Assembly: GCF_000808015.1 (NCBI RefSeq) | Contig: NZ_JWHR01000166.1 | Location: 1-6,855 of the forward strand | Origin: Terrisporobacter othiniensis | Lineage (GTDB): Bacteria > Bacillota > Clostridia > Peptostreptococcales > Peptostreptococcaceae | Reading direction: 5' to 3' | DNA: 6,855 bases | Shown here: positions 1 to 6,623 of the stretch, piece after piece | How the letters are laid out: each line of letters starts with the position of its first letter | Position numbering within the stretch: position 1 is the stretch's first letter | Made by a program: the position numbers and the translations under genes | The notes under the pieces: generated by a model | What the model was told of the DNA's origin: nothing | The model's database searches: none | Seen by the model: the letters and a program-made list of their open reading frames with translations, nothing else

Positions 1-17
1 ACATTATATATTCTATT

Positions 18-1007
18 TTAATTTTGATAGTTTATATCCATTTCATCAAGATATGAAAAGTTCTTTATTTCATTACCATCTAAATTTTCTTTATTCATAT
101 CAACAGCATTAATTCTACTATTATTATAAGTATTATAATAATAGATACCACTATTTTGACACATACAAGAAGTATATTGAGTAATATCATTTATTCCTTC
201 TGGTGTTACTACAGAATAATTAGACATGGCCACATTATTTAACATATGAAAAAAATCACTAACTCCCTTGATACCATTTTCAACTTCATCTACTCTAGAT
301 CTTAAGAATGATATTCTTACAAATCTTGATGTTGTGGAAAAATCACCAGGAAGTCCCCATGATCCTAGCCCTTGTCCCAATGGCTTTAATTCCTTCTTAA
401 CCCAAGTTGTATTTTCAGGTTGTTTAGAACTCGCTGATATATATTGTCTTAGATTTGTAACATGCCAATCAAATGTGGGAGAATTAGTTAATGTACTTAT
501 ATTATTGTCATAAACCTCTAATTTTTCCTTAGTTTTTTCAATGACTATACTTTTACCATTTGTATCAACTACCATCCAATGAAGTGTAGCTAATCCAGTT
601 TGTGGATTTATTGTCTTACCTACTATTTCAACGTTATTAAATGCCTCCTTAACTTCTTCTGTTGTTTCAAAATTACCCAATATCCATGGAATAATATCAT
701 GAGGTGCTAAATTAATCTTCCCTTCTACTGCATCATTTTCATAGTATGCATATTCAGGAAAATTAAGCCCAGCACAAGCCAAACCTTTTTCATTCATACC
801 ATCAGCAAACATTGGATGATTATCAATAATCGTTGCCATTCCTATCATTGCATATTTAACATTTTCAATCTTATCAGTTACTACATTCTTGTATGCGAAC
901 TTTCTAGGAACTAGATAAACTGATTGATTAAAGTTATACTCTAAATCCATATTCCTTCCAAATAAATAATTTCCATCTTTTGTTCTTAATGATAGAGCCG
1001 TACACAT
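18..1007 (-). CDS. cbh: Choloylglycine hydrolase (conjugated bile salt hydrolase), 329 aa
   Basis: Ntn-hydrolase of the choloylglycine hydrolase / linear amide C-N hydrolase family. It is predicted to cut the amide bond of glycine- or taurine-conjugated bile salts in the cytoplasm. Counting from the chosen ATG, all the known catalytic positions of the family fall in register: Cys2 (nucleophile after Met removal), Arg18 and Asp21 (GRNMD), Asn82 (AGLN), Asn175 (TNSPTFDWH) and Arg228 (PGDFSTTSR). The C-terminal part contains QYTSCMC and YYYNTY blocks as I recall them from the Clostridium perfringens enzyme, and 329 aa is that enzyme's length. Asn82 favours bile salt hydrolase over penicillin V acylase, which usually has Tyr there. 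A TTG seven codons upstream is in frame, but starting there would bury the nucleophilic Cys and overlaps the ribosome binding site, so ATG at 1005-1007 is the start. There is no signal peptide. It lies 130 nt downstream of the HD-domain gene on the same strand. The symbol bsh is also used. Confidence 0.95.
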   Translation of the reverse strand: MCTALSLRTKDGNYLFGRNMDLEYNFNQSVYLVPRKFAYKNVVTDKIENVKYAMIGMATIIDNHPMFADGMNEKGLACAGLNFPEYAYYENDAVEGKINLAPHDIIPWILGNFETTEEVKEAFNNVEIVGKTINPQTGLATLHWMVVDTNGKSIVIEKTKEKLEVYDNNISTLTNSPTFDWHVTNLRQYISASSKQPENTTWVKKELKPLGQGLGSWGLPGDFSTTSRFVRISFLRSRVDEVENGIKGVSDFFHMLNNVAMSNYSVVTPEGINDITQYTSCMCQNSGIYYYNTYNNSRINAVDMNKENLDGNEIKNFSYLDEMDINYQN

Positions 1008-1018
1008 ATGATAAATTT

Positions 1019-1025
1019 CCTCCTT
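1019..1025 (-). promoter_or_regulatory. Ribosome binding site that fixes the bile salt hydrolase start
   Basis: On the minus strand the sequence AAGGAGG lies 11 nt before the ATG at 1005-1007. The competing in-frame TTG at 1026-1028 directly abuts this Shine-Dalgarno and has no good one of its own. This supports the ATG that puts Cys at position 2. Confidence 0.85.
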
Positions 1026-1101
1026 CAATAAGGTTCTATTTTCATTGCATATTTTTTACTATTTATTTGAAATTAATTCATATAACTTCTTTTTTCTATA
1101 T

Positions 1102-1117
1102 TAACCCTTTACGGTTA
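1102..1117. repeat. Short inverted repeat upstream of the bile salt hydrolase gene
   Basis: The plus strand reads TAACC, a 6-nt centre CTTTAC, then GGTTA: perfect 5-bp arms in the 130-nt gap between the HD-domain gene and the bile salt hydrolase gene. No U-tract follows on the minus strand (ATATAGAAAAAAG), so it is not a typical terminator. It lies just downstream of a TTGAAA (1124-1129, minus) that could be a -35 element, although no well-spaced -10 follows. It could be an operator or chance; an arm of 5 bp is weak evidence. Confidence 0.25.
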
Positions 1118-1137
1118 CCTAATTTTCAATATTATAA

Positions 1138-1767
1138 TTACTCTATTTCTCGGAAATCTTTTAAAGCATTTTTTAGATAAGCTTCCTTAATAGAATAATC
1201 TTGACTTACAGTCCTTCCAAGTGCATCTGCCTTTGCTAATAACACTAAATCTTCTGGACAAACTGACCTAGAAAATAACTTTCTAGTACTTTTTAATTTA
1301 CTATTTTGATTTGCCAATTGGTTTGGCTGCATATGAAATTCTGTCATATTTAATACATAATTTCTAAATTCATCATCTTCTTTTTTACTTATTCTATTCA
1401 AAAATTTTCTAACTAATTTTAAACCTATTCTTTCGTGATTATACGAAATTATTTTTCCATCTTCTTTTGTCCTAGTTGTCAAAACTTTTCCAAAATCATG
1501 GCATAAAGCTGAGTACATAAAACCAAGTGGGTTTGTAGCTTTATCTTTTAATTTAGCAGCTTCATCTATCACCATCATGGTATGGTTAAATACATCTCCC
1601 TCTGGATGATGAATAGGAGATTGTATAACTCCTATCAAATCATTTACTTCTGGAAAATCATCTTTTAATTTATTATTTTCTTTTAACTTTTTGAAATATA
1701 TTGATGGTTTTTCATTCGTCAATAATACTCTTTCAAGTTCCTTTTTTCTATCTAAATCTCTTGTCAT
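1138..1767 (-). CDS. Stand-alone HD-domain phosphohydrolase, CCA-adding-enzyme type, 209 aa
   Basis: A metal-dependent HD-superfamily protein. The visible motif residues are His62 (VFNHT), His90-Asp91 (CHDFGK), His111 (YNHE), His145 (EFH) and Asp181 (AKADALGR), the H...HD...H...H...D order of the superfamily. The string HHPEGDVFNHT, the CHDxGK block, the EFH block and the ADxxGR block resemble the C-terminal HD domain of bacterial tRNA CCA nucleotidyltransferases of the E. coli type. That domain has 2',3'-cyclic phosphodiesterase, 2'-nucleotidase and phosphatase activity. The nucleotidyltransferase head (GGxVRD and DxD) is absent, so this cannot add CCA. The protein starts with a short charged helix and has no signal peptide or membrane segment. 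The natural substrate is unknown; a phosphate ester or nucleotide is likely. ATG at 1765-1767 follows a modest GAGG about 12 nt upstream. The antiporter gene ends 76 nt upstream on the same strand, and a TATAAT at 1821-1826 (minus) lacks a good -35, so a separate promoter is uncertain. HD family is sure; function is not. Confidence 0.85.
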   Translation of the reverse strand: MTRDLDRKKELERVLLTNEKPSIYFKKLKENNKLKDDFPEVNDLIGVIQSPIHHPEGDVFNHTMMVIDEAAKLKDKATNPLGFMYSALCHDFGKVLTTRTKEDGKIISYNHERIGLKLVRKFLNRISKKEDDEFRNYVLNMTEFHMQPNQLANQNSKLKSTRKLFSRSVCPEDLVLLAKADALGRTVSQDYSIKEAYLKNALKDFREIE

Positions 1768-1843
1768 AATTTAAAGTCGCCTCATTCATAAAAATTATTG
1801 TTATAAACTTTTCTATTTCTATTATAATATTTTTTATTTACTT

Positions 1844-3493
1844 TTAACCATTAGATATTGCTAATTTATTTATCTCATTAATATCAGTTCCTGTAATTAC
1901 TAATATATCATCCTGAAGTATTTGTGTTGAACCTTTTGGAATAATTATATCTCCGCTTCTCTTTATCATTACAACAAGAATTTCATCTGGTATATTAGCA
2001 TCTACTATTGTTTTATTGGCAAAATTACTTGTAGCTCCCACACTTATCTCCATAAGTTTCGTACTCTTATCCTCTTGATACATTCTTAGCTTATCAAAAT
2101 TATTTCCAGTAACAACTAGTATATCTCCTGGAAGGATTATAGTTGATCCCCTTGGAACAAATACATCTCCTTTTCGTTTTATCATTACAATGAGAATATC
2201 TTCTGGTATATTACTATCCATAATGGTCTTATTGACAAGGTTACTATCATCAGTAATTGATATCTCTATTAGTTTTGTACTTTTATCTTCTTTATAGTCA
2301 TTAAATGTTTTAAAAACTGAAGATTCATTATCTATTAAATCTAGTTTTAATGCAATCTTTGGTATTAATGTTCCTTGGACTCCAACTGAGAATAACGCTA
2401 TAAAAAATATAATATGGAATATATCACTATAAATTGGAACCCCATAAGTTACTGCAAATATAGCAAAGGCAATAGATGCAGCCCCTCTAAGTCCTACCCA
2501 AGATATAAATAGTTGCTGTTTAAATGGTATCTTAAACCAACTTAAAATACTAAATGTAGCTATTGGTCTTGCTATTAATATCATAAATATGGATATCTCA
2601 ATTCCCTCTATCAACACATTAGGTATCTTAGACGGATAAGATAGTAAACCTAGTAAGAAAAATAACGTTATTTGCATAAGCCATGATATACTATCAAAAA
2701 ATTCAAATATACTTTTTTTATGAGGAACTTTACTATTTCCAATTATTATTCCACCTATATATGCGCTTAAATATCCATTTCCACCAAATAATTCACTTAG
2801 TCCATAAGATAAAATTGCAATTGCTGTTACAAATATTGGGTAGAACCCATCTATCTCAAAATTTATATGCCTCAATAAATATATAGTCAATTTTGATAAT
2901 ACAACTGCAGATATAATACCTACTGAAACCTGACTAAATAGCATTGGAAATATGCTTGAAGAACCCTGATTAGACATTAATGAAAGAATTATTATAGTTA
3001 ACATATAAGCAAAAGGATCATTACTTCCACTTTCAATTTCTAGTATGGATGCAATAGAACCTTTTAAATTTAATTCTTGAGAACGAAGTATAGAAAATAC
3101 TGAAGCTGCATCTGTAGATGCTACTATAGAACCTATGAGAAGACTTTCTAACAATGTAGTTTTTAATATTACATAACAAAACATCCCAGTAAGGCCTGCT
3201 GTAATAACTACACCTAATGTTGACATTAACATTGATGGAATAGCAACAGGACGCGCCATATGCCAATTGGTCCCAAATCCACCAAAAAACATTATAAAGA
3301 TAAGAGCTAAAGTACAAATATTTTTTGTTAATTCGAAGTTATTATAATAAATCCCCACTAACCCATCCGATCCGAATAACATACCCAATACTATAAATAT
3401 TAAAAGTATCGGAACTCCAAATTTATATAATACTTTACTTGATGTGATACATATTAATATTACAAATGAACATATAACCATCAATTCTATCAT
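1844..3493 (-). CDS. CPA-family potassium (or sodium)/proton antiporter with tandem RCK_C domains, 549 aa
   Basis: Membrane cation/proton exchanger of the NhaP2/CvrA-like group, probably exporting K+ (or Na+) in exchange for H+. Residues 1 to about 385 are a run of hydrophobic helices (roughly 12 or 13) and hold the exchanger motifs: ASTDAASVF (Asp128), ESGSNDP (Asn158-Asp159, likely ion and proton binding) and SWVGLRGAAS (Arg336). The cytosolic tail from about 400 to 540 has two TrkA_C/RCK_C domains of 72-residue period, both beginning EDKSTKL. The first keeps the usual PGD turn (ILPGDILVVTG); in the second it is QDD. There is no Rossmann RCK_N domain, so NAD(H) sensing is unlikely, whereas RCK_C domains of some Firmicute K+ transporters and antiporters (KtrA, CpaA) bind cyclic di-AMP. 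Start: ATG at 3491-3493 with AGGGGG 6 nt before it; the Met at residue 5 lacks such a site. It diverges from a small plus-strand gene. K+ versus Na+ cannot be decided from sequence. Confidence 0.9.
   Translation of the reverse strand: MIELMVICSFVILICITSSKVLYKFGVPILLIFIVLGMLFGSDGLVGIYYNNFELTKNICTLALIFIMFFGGFGTNWHMARPVAIPSMLMSTLGVVITAGLTGMFCYVILKTTLLESLLIGSIVASTDAASVFSILRSQELNLKGSIASILEIESGSNDPFAYMLTIIILSLMSNQGSSSIFPMLFSQVSVGIISAVVLSKLTIYLLRHINFEIDGFYPIFVTAIAILSYGLSELFGGNGYLSAYIGGIIIGNSKVPHKKSIFEFFDSISWLMQITLFFLLGLLSYPSKIPNVLIEGIEISIFMILIARPIATFSILSWFKIPFKQQLFISWVGLRGAASIAFAIFAVTYGVPIYSDIFHIIFFIALFSVGVQGTLIPKIALKLDLIDNESSVFKTFNDYKEDKSTKLIEISITDDSNLVNKTIMDSNIPEDILIVMIKRKGDVFVPRGSTIILPGDILVVTGNNFDKLRMYQEDKSTKLMEISVGATSNFANKTIVDANIPDEILVVMIKRSGDIIIPKGSTQILQDDILVITGTDINEINKLAISNG
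1889..2296 (-). repeat. Tandem duplication within the antiporter tail (two RCK_C units, 216-bp period)
   Basis: Copy 1 covers 2081-2296 (residues 400-471) and copy 2 covers 1889-2080 (residues 472-535, the alignable part). By eye, 42 of 64 aligned residues are identical. Runs such as EDKSTKL and VMIKR match exactly. The DNA differs at many silent positions, for example four synonymous changes within the seven codons of EDKSTKL. The duplication is therefore old and held by selection on the protein, not a recent replication slip. Confidence 0.9.
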
Positions 3494-3504
3494 ATTATTC
3501 CCCC

Positions 3505-3552
3505 TTTACTATATATTTTTTATATTATATATTTATGGATAAATAAATTTAA
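3505..3552. promoter_or_regulatory. Divergent promoter region between the antiporter and the small plus-strand gene
   Basis: The 75-nt gap must carry both start signals. On the plus strand, TTTACT (3505-3510), a 17-nt spacer and TATATT (3528-3533) could drive the small gene. On the minus strand, TTAAAT (3547-3552), a 17-nt spacer and TATAAT (3524-3529) could drive the antiporter. The two -10 boxes overlap, so the promoters would compete. The stretch is nearly all A and T, so chance matches are likely. Confidence 0.35.
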
Positions 3553-3568
3553 TAAAGGTGATGAATTC

Positions 3569-3727
3569 ATGAAAAAAAGTAAAAAAAATATGGATGAATA
3601 CATAGCTGAATTAGAAGATTACTACGAGGCAGCTGGAAAGCAAGATGATTTTGAACGTGATATAGACGGAAAATCAGACAAGGAAATTTTAGATTTATAC
3701 AATAACATTTTTAATAATAATGACTAA
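3569..3727 (+). CDS. Small acidic protein of unknown function, 52 aa
   Basis: I do not recognise this family. The reading frame starts at ATG 3569-3571, preceded by AAAGGTGAT, a good match to the 3' end of 16S rRNA at normal spacing, and ends with TAA at 3725-3727. The protein has a basic start (MKKSKK) followed by a strongly acidic body, about 15 Asp/Glu to 8 Lys/Arg overall. Likely features are a helix around residues 8-22 (MDEYIAELEDYYEAA) and another around 37-48 (DKEILDLYNNIF), joined by a charged turn containing DIDGK. There is no signal peptide, membrane segment or Cys. It stands alone on the plus strand, diverging from the antiporter and converging on adhE, with its own Shine-Dalgarno, possible promoter and a terminator 15 nt after the stop. 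These signals argue for a real gene. A DNA- or protein-binding role is possible but nothing shows it. Confidence 0.75.
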   Translation: MKKSKKNMDEYIAELEDYYEAAGKQDDFERDIDGKSDKEILDLYNNIFNNND

Positions 3728-3741
3728 ATATTTTAATATAC

Positions 3742-3776
3742 AAAAGACCTCACATTTATAAAATGGAGGTCTTTTT
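3742..3776. terminator. Bidirectional rho-independent terminator between the small gene and adhE
   Basis: The arms AAAAGACCTC (3742-3751) and GAGGTCTTTT (3766-3775) pair perfectly. After a single bulged A (3752), CATTT (3753-3757) pairs with AAATG (3761-3765) around an ATA loop. A run of five T follows the stem on the plus strand, and four T close it on the minus strand. It lies 15 nt after the small gene's stop and 61 nt after the adhE stop, so it can end both converging transcripts. I see no better hairpin in 3777-3836. Confidence 0.85.
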
Positions 3777-3836
3777 CATTGCAGAGAATATTAATTTTTA
3801 GGTTATATTTTTAAGGAATCACTAATTAAACTAATT

Positions 3837-6500
3837 TTATACTAGTACTTTTTCTTCTTTTTTAACTTTTTTAACTACTTTTGTTGATGGATATATATTT
3901 TTATATATCTCATGTAACTCAGTTACTAATGGTAATCTTGGGTTAGCTGGAGTACATTGATCATCAAATGCATCTAAAGCTAATTTTTCTATTGCACTAA
4001 AGTAAGTTTCTTTATCTACGCCGCACTCTTCTATAGACATTGGCATGTTTAGTTCTATCATTAAACCTTTTATAGCTTGAACTAAACTTAAAACACCTTG
4101 CTCTACTGTATCAGCCTTTAATCCAAGAACTTTAGCTATTTCAGCATACTTCTTGTCAGCTACGAATGATTTATATTTAGGGAATGCAGCAAATTTAGTT
4201 GGCATTTGAGCATTGTATTCTACTACATGTGGTAATAATATTGCATTAGCTCTACCATGTGGTATGTGGAATTCAGAACCTAATTTATGAGCTAATGAGT
4301 GGTTTACTCCTAAGAAAGCATTGGCAAATGCCATACCTGCCATACAAGAAGCATTATGCATTTTTTCTCTAGCTTCTCTACCTTCAGCAGTATTTCCACC
4401 TTTATATGATATTGGTAAATATTCAAATACCATTTGTATTGCTTTCATTGCAAGAGCATCTGTATAATCAGTTGCCATTATTGAAACATAAGCTTCTATA
4501 GCATGAGTTAATACATCAAGACCTGTATCTGCAGTAACAGCAGCTGGTACAGACATTACAAATTGTGGATCTATTATAGCCACATCTGGAGTTAACTCAT
4601 AATCAGCTAAAGGATATTTTATATTATTTACTTTGTCAGTTATAACTGCAAATGAAGTTACTTCTGAACCTGTTCCTGAAGTAGTTGGAATAGCCACCAT
4701 TTTAGCTTTTCTTCCTAATTTAGGGAACTTGAATACTCTTTTTCTTATATCAGCAAATTTAAGTCTTAAATCTTCAAAGTCTGCTTGTGGATTTTCATAA
4801 AATAACCACATACCTTTAGCCGCATCCATTGCAGATCCTCCACCTAAAGCTATTATTGTATCTGGATTGAATTTTCTCATTGCTTCGGCACCATTTAATA
4901 CTGTATCTACAGATGGGTCTGGTTCCACATCAGCAAATACTTCTATCATAACTGGGTTTCTTCTTTTTCTTAATTGATAAGCTAATTTATCAGCGTACCC
5001 AAGTTGAACCATCATTCTATCAGTAACTATCATCACCCTTTCAACACCTTCCATCTTTTCTAGGTATTGTATTGAGTTCATTTCATGATATATTTTTTCA
5101 GGAATTTTGAACCATTGCATATTAACTCTCCTCTTAGTAACCTTTTTAACATTTATTAAGTTTACAGCTGATACGTTATCTGTAGTTGAGTTGTTACCCA
5201 TTGATCCGCATCCTAAAGTTAGAGATGGAGTATTTACATTGTATAAATCTCCTATAGCTCCGTGAGTAGATGGTGCATTTACTAGAAGTCTTCCTGTTCT
5301 TACTCTTTGAGAGAATTCTAAAATTACATCATCATTGTTTGAATGTATAACAGCTGAATGCCCAAGTCCTCCGAACTCTGTCATATCAACACATCTTTGT
5401 ATCCCTTCTTTAGCATCTTTAACTTTTATACAAGCCAATACCGGAGATAATTTTTCTTTTGATAATGGATAATCTATTCCTACTCCCTCTATTTCAGCTA
5501 CTAATATTTTAGTATCTTTAGGAACTTCAAATCCTGCCATTTTAGCTATAGTATATGGACTTTGTCCTACTATGTTTGGATTTAATGTTTTAGTTTCAGG
5601 ATTTATAACTGTTTTTTCTAATAATTCTTTTTCTTTTCCTTCTACAAAGTAGCAATTATAATGCTTAAGTAAAGCTACTACTTCGTCATATATACATTCT
5701 TCTATTATAACTGCTTGCTCAGAAGCACATATCATTCCATTATCAAATGATTTAGATAAGATTAAATCATTTACTGCTTGTTTTATATCAGCAGATTTTT
5801 CTATAAAACAAGGTACATTTCCTGCTCCAACTCCAAGTGCTGGTTTTCCTGCTGAATAAGCAGACTTAACCATTCCAGGTCCTCCAGTTGCAAGTATTAA
5901 TGATACTCCTTGGTGCTTCATCAATGCTGCCGATGCTTCTAATGATGGAATTTCTATCCATTGAACACAGTTTTCTGGTGCTCCAGCTTCTATAGCTGCA
6001 TCTCTTAATATTCTAGCAGCCTCAGCTGAACATTTTTGAGCTGATGGGTGGAAACTGAATATTATTGGATTTCTGCCTTTCATAGATATTAATGTTTTGA
6101 ACATTGTAGTTGAAGTTGGATTTGTAACAGGTGTTACACCAGCTACTACACCTATCGGTTCTGCAACCATCATATATCCATCTTCTTCATTTTCTTCTAT
6201 TACCCCAACTGTTTTTGTGTATTTTATATTATTATAAATATATTCTGTTGCAAACATATTTTTAGTTACTTTATCTTCAAATATTCCTCTTCCAGTTTCA
6301 TTTACTGCTAATTGAGCAAGTTCTATATGTTTATCAAGACCCGCCTTTGCCATAGCTGCTACTATTTTATCTGTAGCTTCTTGATCTAACTTTAACATTT
6401 CTTGTTTAGCTATATTCGCTTTTTCAACCAACTCATTAATCATATTTTCAACATTTACCTCTTGGTTTGTAACCTTAACTTTTTTTGTTTCTTTACTCAT
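3837..6500 (-). CDS. adhE: Bifunctional acetaldehyde-CoA / alcohol dehydrogenase AdhE, 887 aa
   Basis: Cytoplasmic fermentation enzyme that reduces acetyl-CoA to acetaldehyde and then to ethanol, oxidising two NADH. Residues about 14-450 are the CoA-acylating aldehyde dehydrogenase domain, with a GVGAGNVP cofactor loop (223-230) and catalytic Cys258 (GMICASEQ). A linker with TKRRVNMQWFKIP joins it to the iron-dependent alcohol dehydrogenase domain (about 462-870). There, GGGSAMD (553-559) binds NAD and the metal ligands are Asp662, His666, His734 and His748, spaced as in E. coli AdhE. The length is normal for the family and both active sites are intact. AdhE proteins of this type assemble into helical spirosomes. 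The Lys-rich C-terminus (KVVKKVKKEEK) lies beyond the catalytic domain. Start: ATG at 6498-6500, with AGGGGGAG 7 nt upstream. It appears monocistronic, with a terminator downstream and its own promoter with two Rex-like operators upstream. In some clostridia such enzymes also use butyryl-CoA, which cannot be excluded. Confidence 0.98.
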   Translation of the reverse strand: MSKETKKVKVTNQEVNVENMINELVEKANIAKQEMLKLDQEATDKIVAAMAKAGLDKHIELAQLAVNETGRGIFEDKVTKNMFATEYIYNNIKYTKTVGVIEENEEDGYMMVAEPIGVVAGVTPVTNPTSTTMFKTLISMKGRNPIIFSFHPSAQKCSAEAARILRDAAIEAGAPENCVQWIEIPSLEASAALMKHQGVSLILATGGPGMVKSAYSAGKPALGVGAGNVPCFIEKSADIKQAVNDLILSKSFDNGMICASEQAVIIEECIYDEVVALLKHYNCYFVEGKEKELLEKTVINPETKTLNPNIVGQSPYTIAKMAGFEVPKDTKILVAEIEGVGIDYPLSKEKLSPVLACIKVKDAKEGIQRCVDMTEFGGLGHSAVIHSNNDDVILEFSQRVRTGRLLVNAPSTHGAIGDLYNVNTPSLTLGCGSMGNNSTTDNVSAVNLINVKKVTKRRVNMQWFKIPEKIYHEMNSIQYLEKMEGVERVMIVTDRMMVQLGYADKLAYQLRKRRNPVMIEVFADVEPDPSVDTVLNGAEAMRKFNPDTIIALGGGSAMDAAKGMWLFYENPQADFEDLRLKFADIRKRVFKFPKLGRKAKMVAIPTTSGTGSEVTSFAVITDKVNNIKYPLADYELTPDVAIIDPQFVMSVPAAVTADTGLDVLTHAIEAYVSIMATDYTDALAMKAIQMVFEYLPISYKGGNTAEGREAREKMHNASCMAGMAFANAFLGVNHSLAHKLGSEFHIPHGRANAILLPHVVEYNAQMPTKFAAFPKYKSFVADKKYAEIAKVLGLKADTVEQGVLSLVQAIKGLMIELNMPMSIEECGVDKETYFSAIEKLALDAFDDQCTPANPRLPLVTELHEIYKNIYPSTKVVKKVKKEEKVLV

Positions 6501-6538
6501 TTCGAAACTCCCCCTATATAATATAATGTTAATAAACC

Positions 6539-6556
6539 TTGTTATATTTTTAACAA
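6539..6556. promoter_or_regulatory. Rex operator 1, just downstream of the predicted adhE transcription start
   Basis: The 18-bp palindrome TTGTTATATTTTTAACAA matches the clostridial Rex consensus TTGTTAA-N4-TTAACAA at 13 of 14 fixed positions. It begins about 9 nt after the predicted transcription start of adhE, where bound protein would block initiation or early elongation. Rex is a repressor released from DNA by NADH, and adhE is one of its usual clostridial targets. No rex gene lies in this window. Confidence 0.8.
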
Positions 6557-6571
6557 CTTTTCATAATACAT

Positions 6572-6600
6572 ATGATAATTCATCTTCTTTTCACTGTCAA
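6572..6600 (-). promoter_or_regulatory. adhE: Sigma-A type promoter of adhE
   Basis: On the minus strand a perfect -35 box TTGACA (6595-6600), a 17-nt spacer and a -10 box TATCAT (6572-6577) are found. Transcription should start near 6565, giving a 5' leader of about 65 nt before the ATG. It is the best promoter-like sequence in the 355 nt upstream of adhE, and the Rex-like sites on both sides strengthen it. Confidence 0.75.
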
Positions 6601-6605
6601 TACAC

Positions 6606-6623
6606 TTGTTAAATTTTTATCAA
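6606..6623. promoter_or_regulatory. Rex operator 2, just upstream of the adhE -35 box
   Basis: TTGTTAAATTTTTATCAA matches TTGTTAA-N4-TTAACAA at 13 of 14 fixed positions, with one mismatch in the right arm. It ends 5 bp upstream of the -35 box. Its start is 67 bp from the start of operator 1, between six and seven helical turns. Read on the minus strand the two sites are nearly the same sequence (TTGTTAAAAATATAACAA and TTGATAAAAATTTAACAA). Confidence 0.7.

Noticed and set aside
268..513. 81-codon plus-strand reading frame opposite the bile salt hydrolase
   Set aside because: It is antisense to a gene with all catalytic residues intact, has no convincing Shine-Dalgarno and shows no recognisable motif.
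1102..1117. Terminator after the HD-domain gene
   Set aside because: The inverted repeat has only 5-bp arms and no U-tract follows on the minus strand, so it is listed only as an inverted repeat.
980..1180. 66-codon plus-strand reading frame across the gap between the bile salt hydrolase and HD-domain genes
   Set aside because: It overlaps the ends of two well-supported minus-strand genes, is rich in Phe/Ile/Tyr from AT-rich DNA and has no proper ribosome binding site.
1798..1815. Rex-like left arm TTGTTAT upstream of the HD-domain gene
   Set aside because: The right arm TTTTCTA does not resemble TTAACAA, so only one half matches; expected by chance in such AT-rich DNA.
3033..3317. 94-codon minus-strand reading frame inside the antiporter gene
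   Set aside because: It is a shifted frame of the antiporter, whose own frame has clear exchanger motifs; the alternative translation shows no recognisable domain.
3494..3568. Cyclic di-AMP (ydaO) riboswitch in front of the antiporter
   Set aside because: The leader before the antiporter is far too short and consists almost wholly of A and T, without the conserved riboswitch blocks.
6539..6577. Possible 13-codon leader peptide on the minus strand upstream of adhE
   Set aside because: Its ATG lies within or before the predicted -10 region, so it would not be in the transcript; no attenuator hairpin follows.
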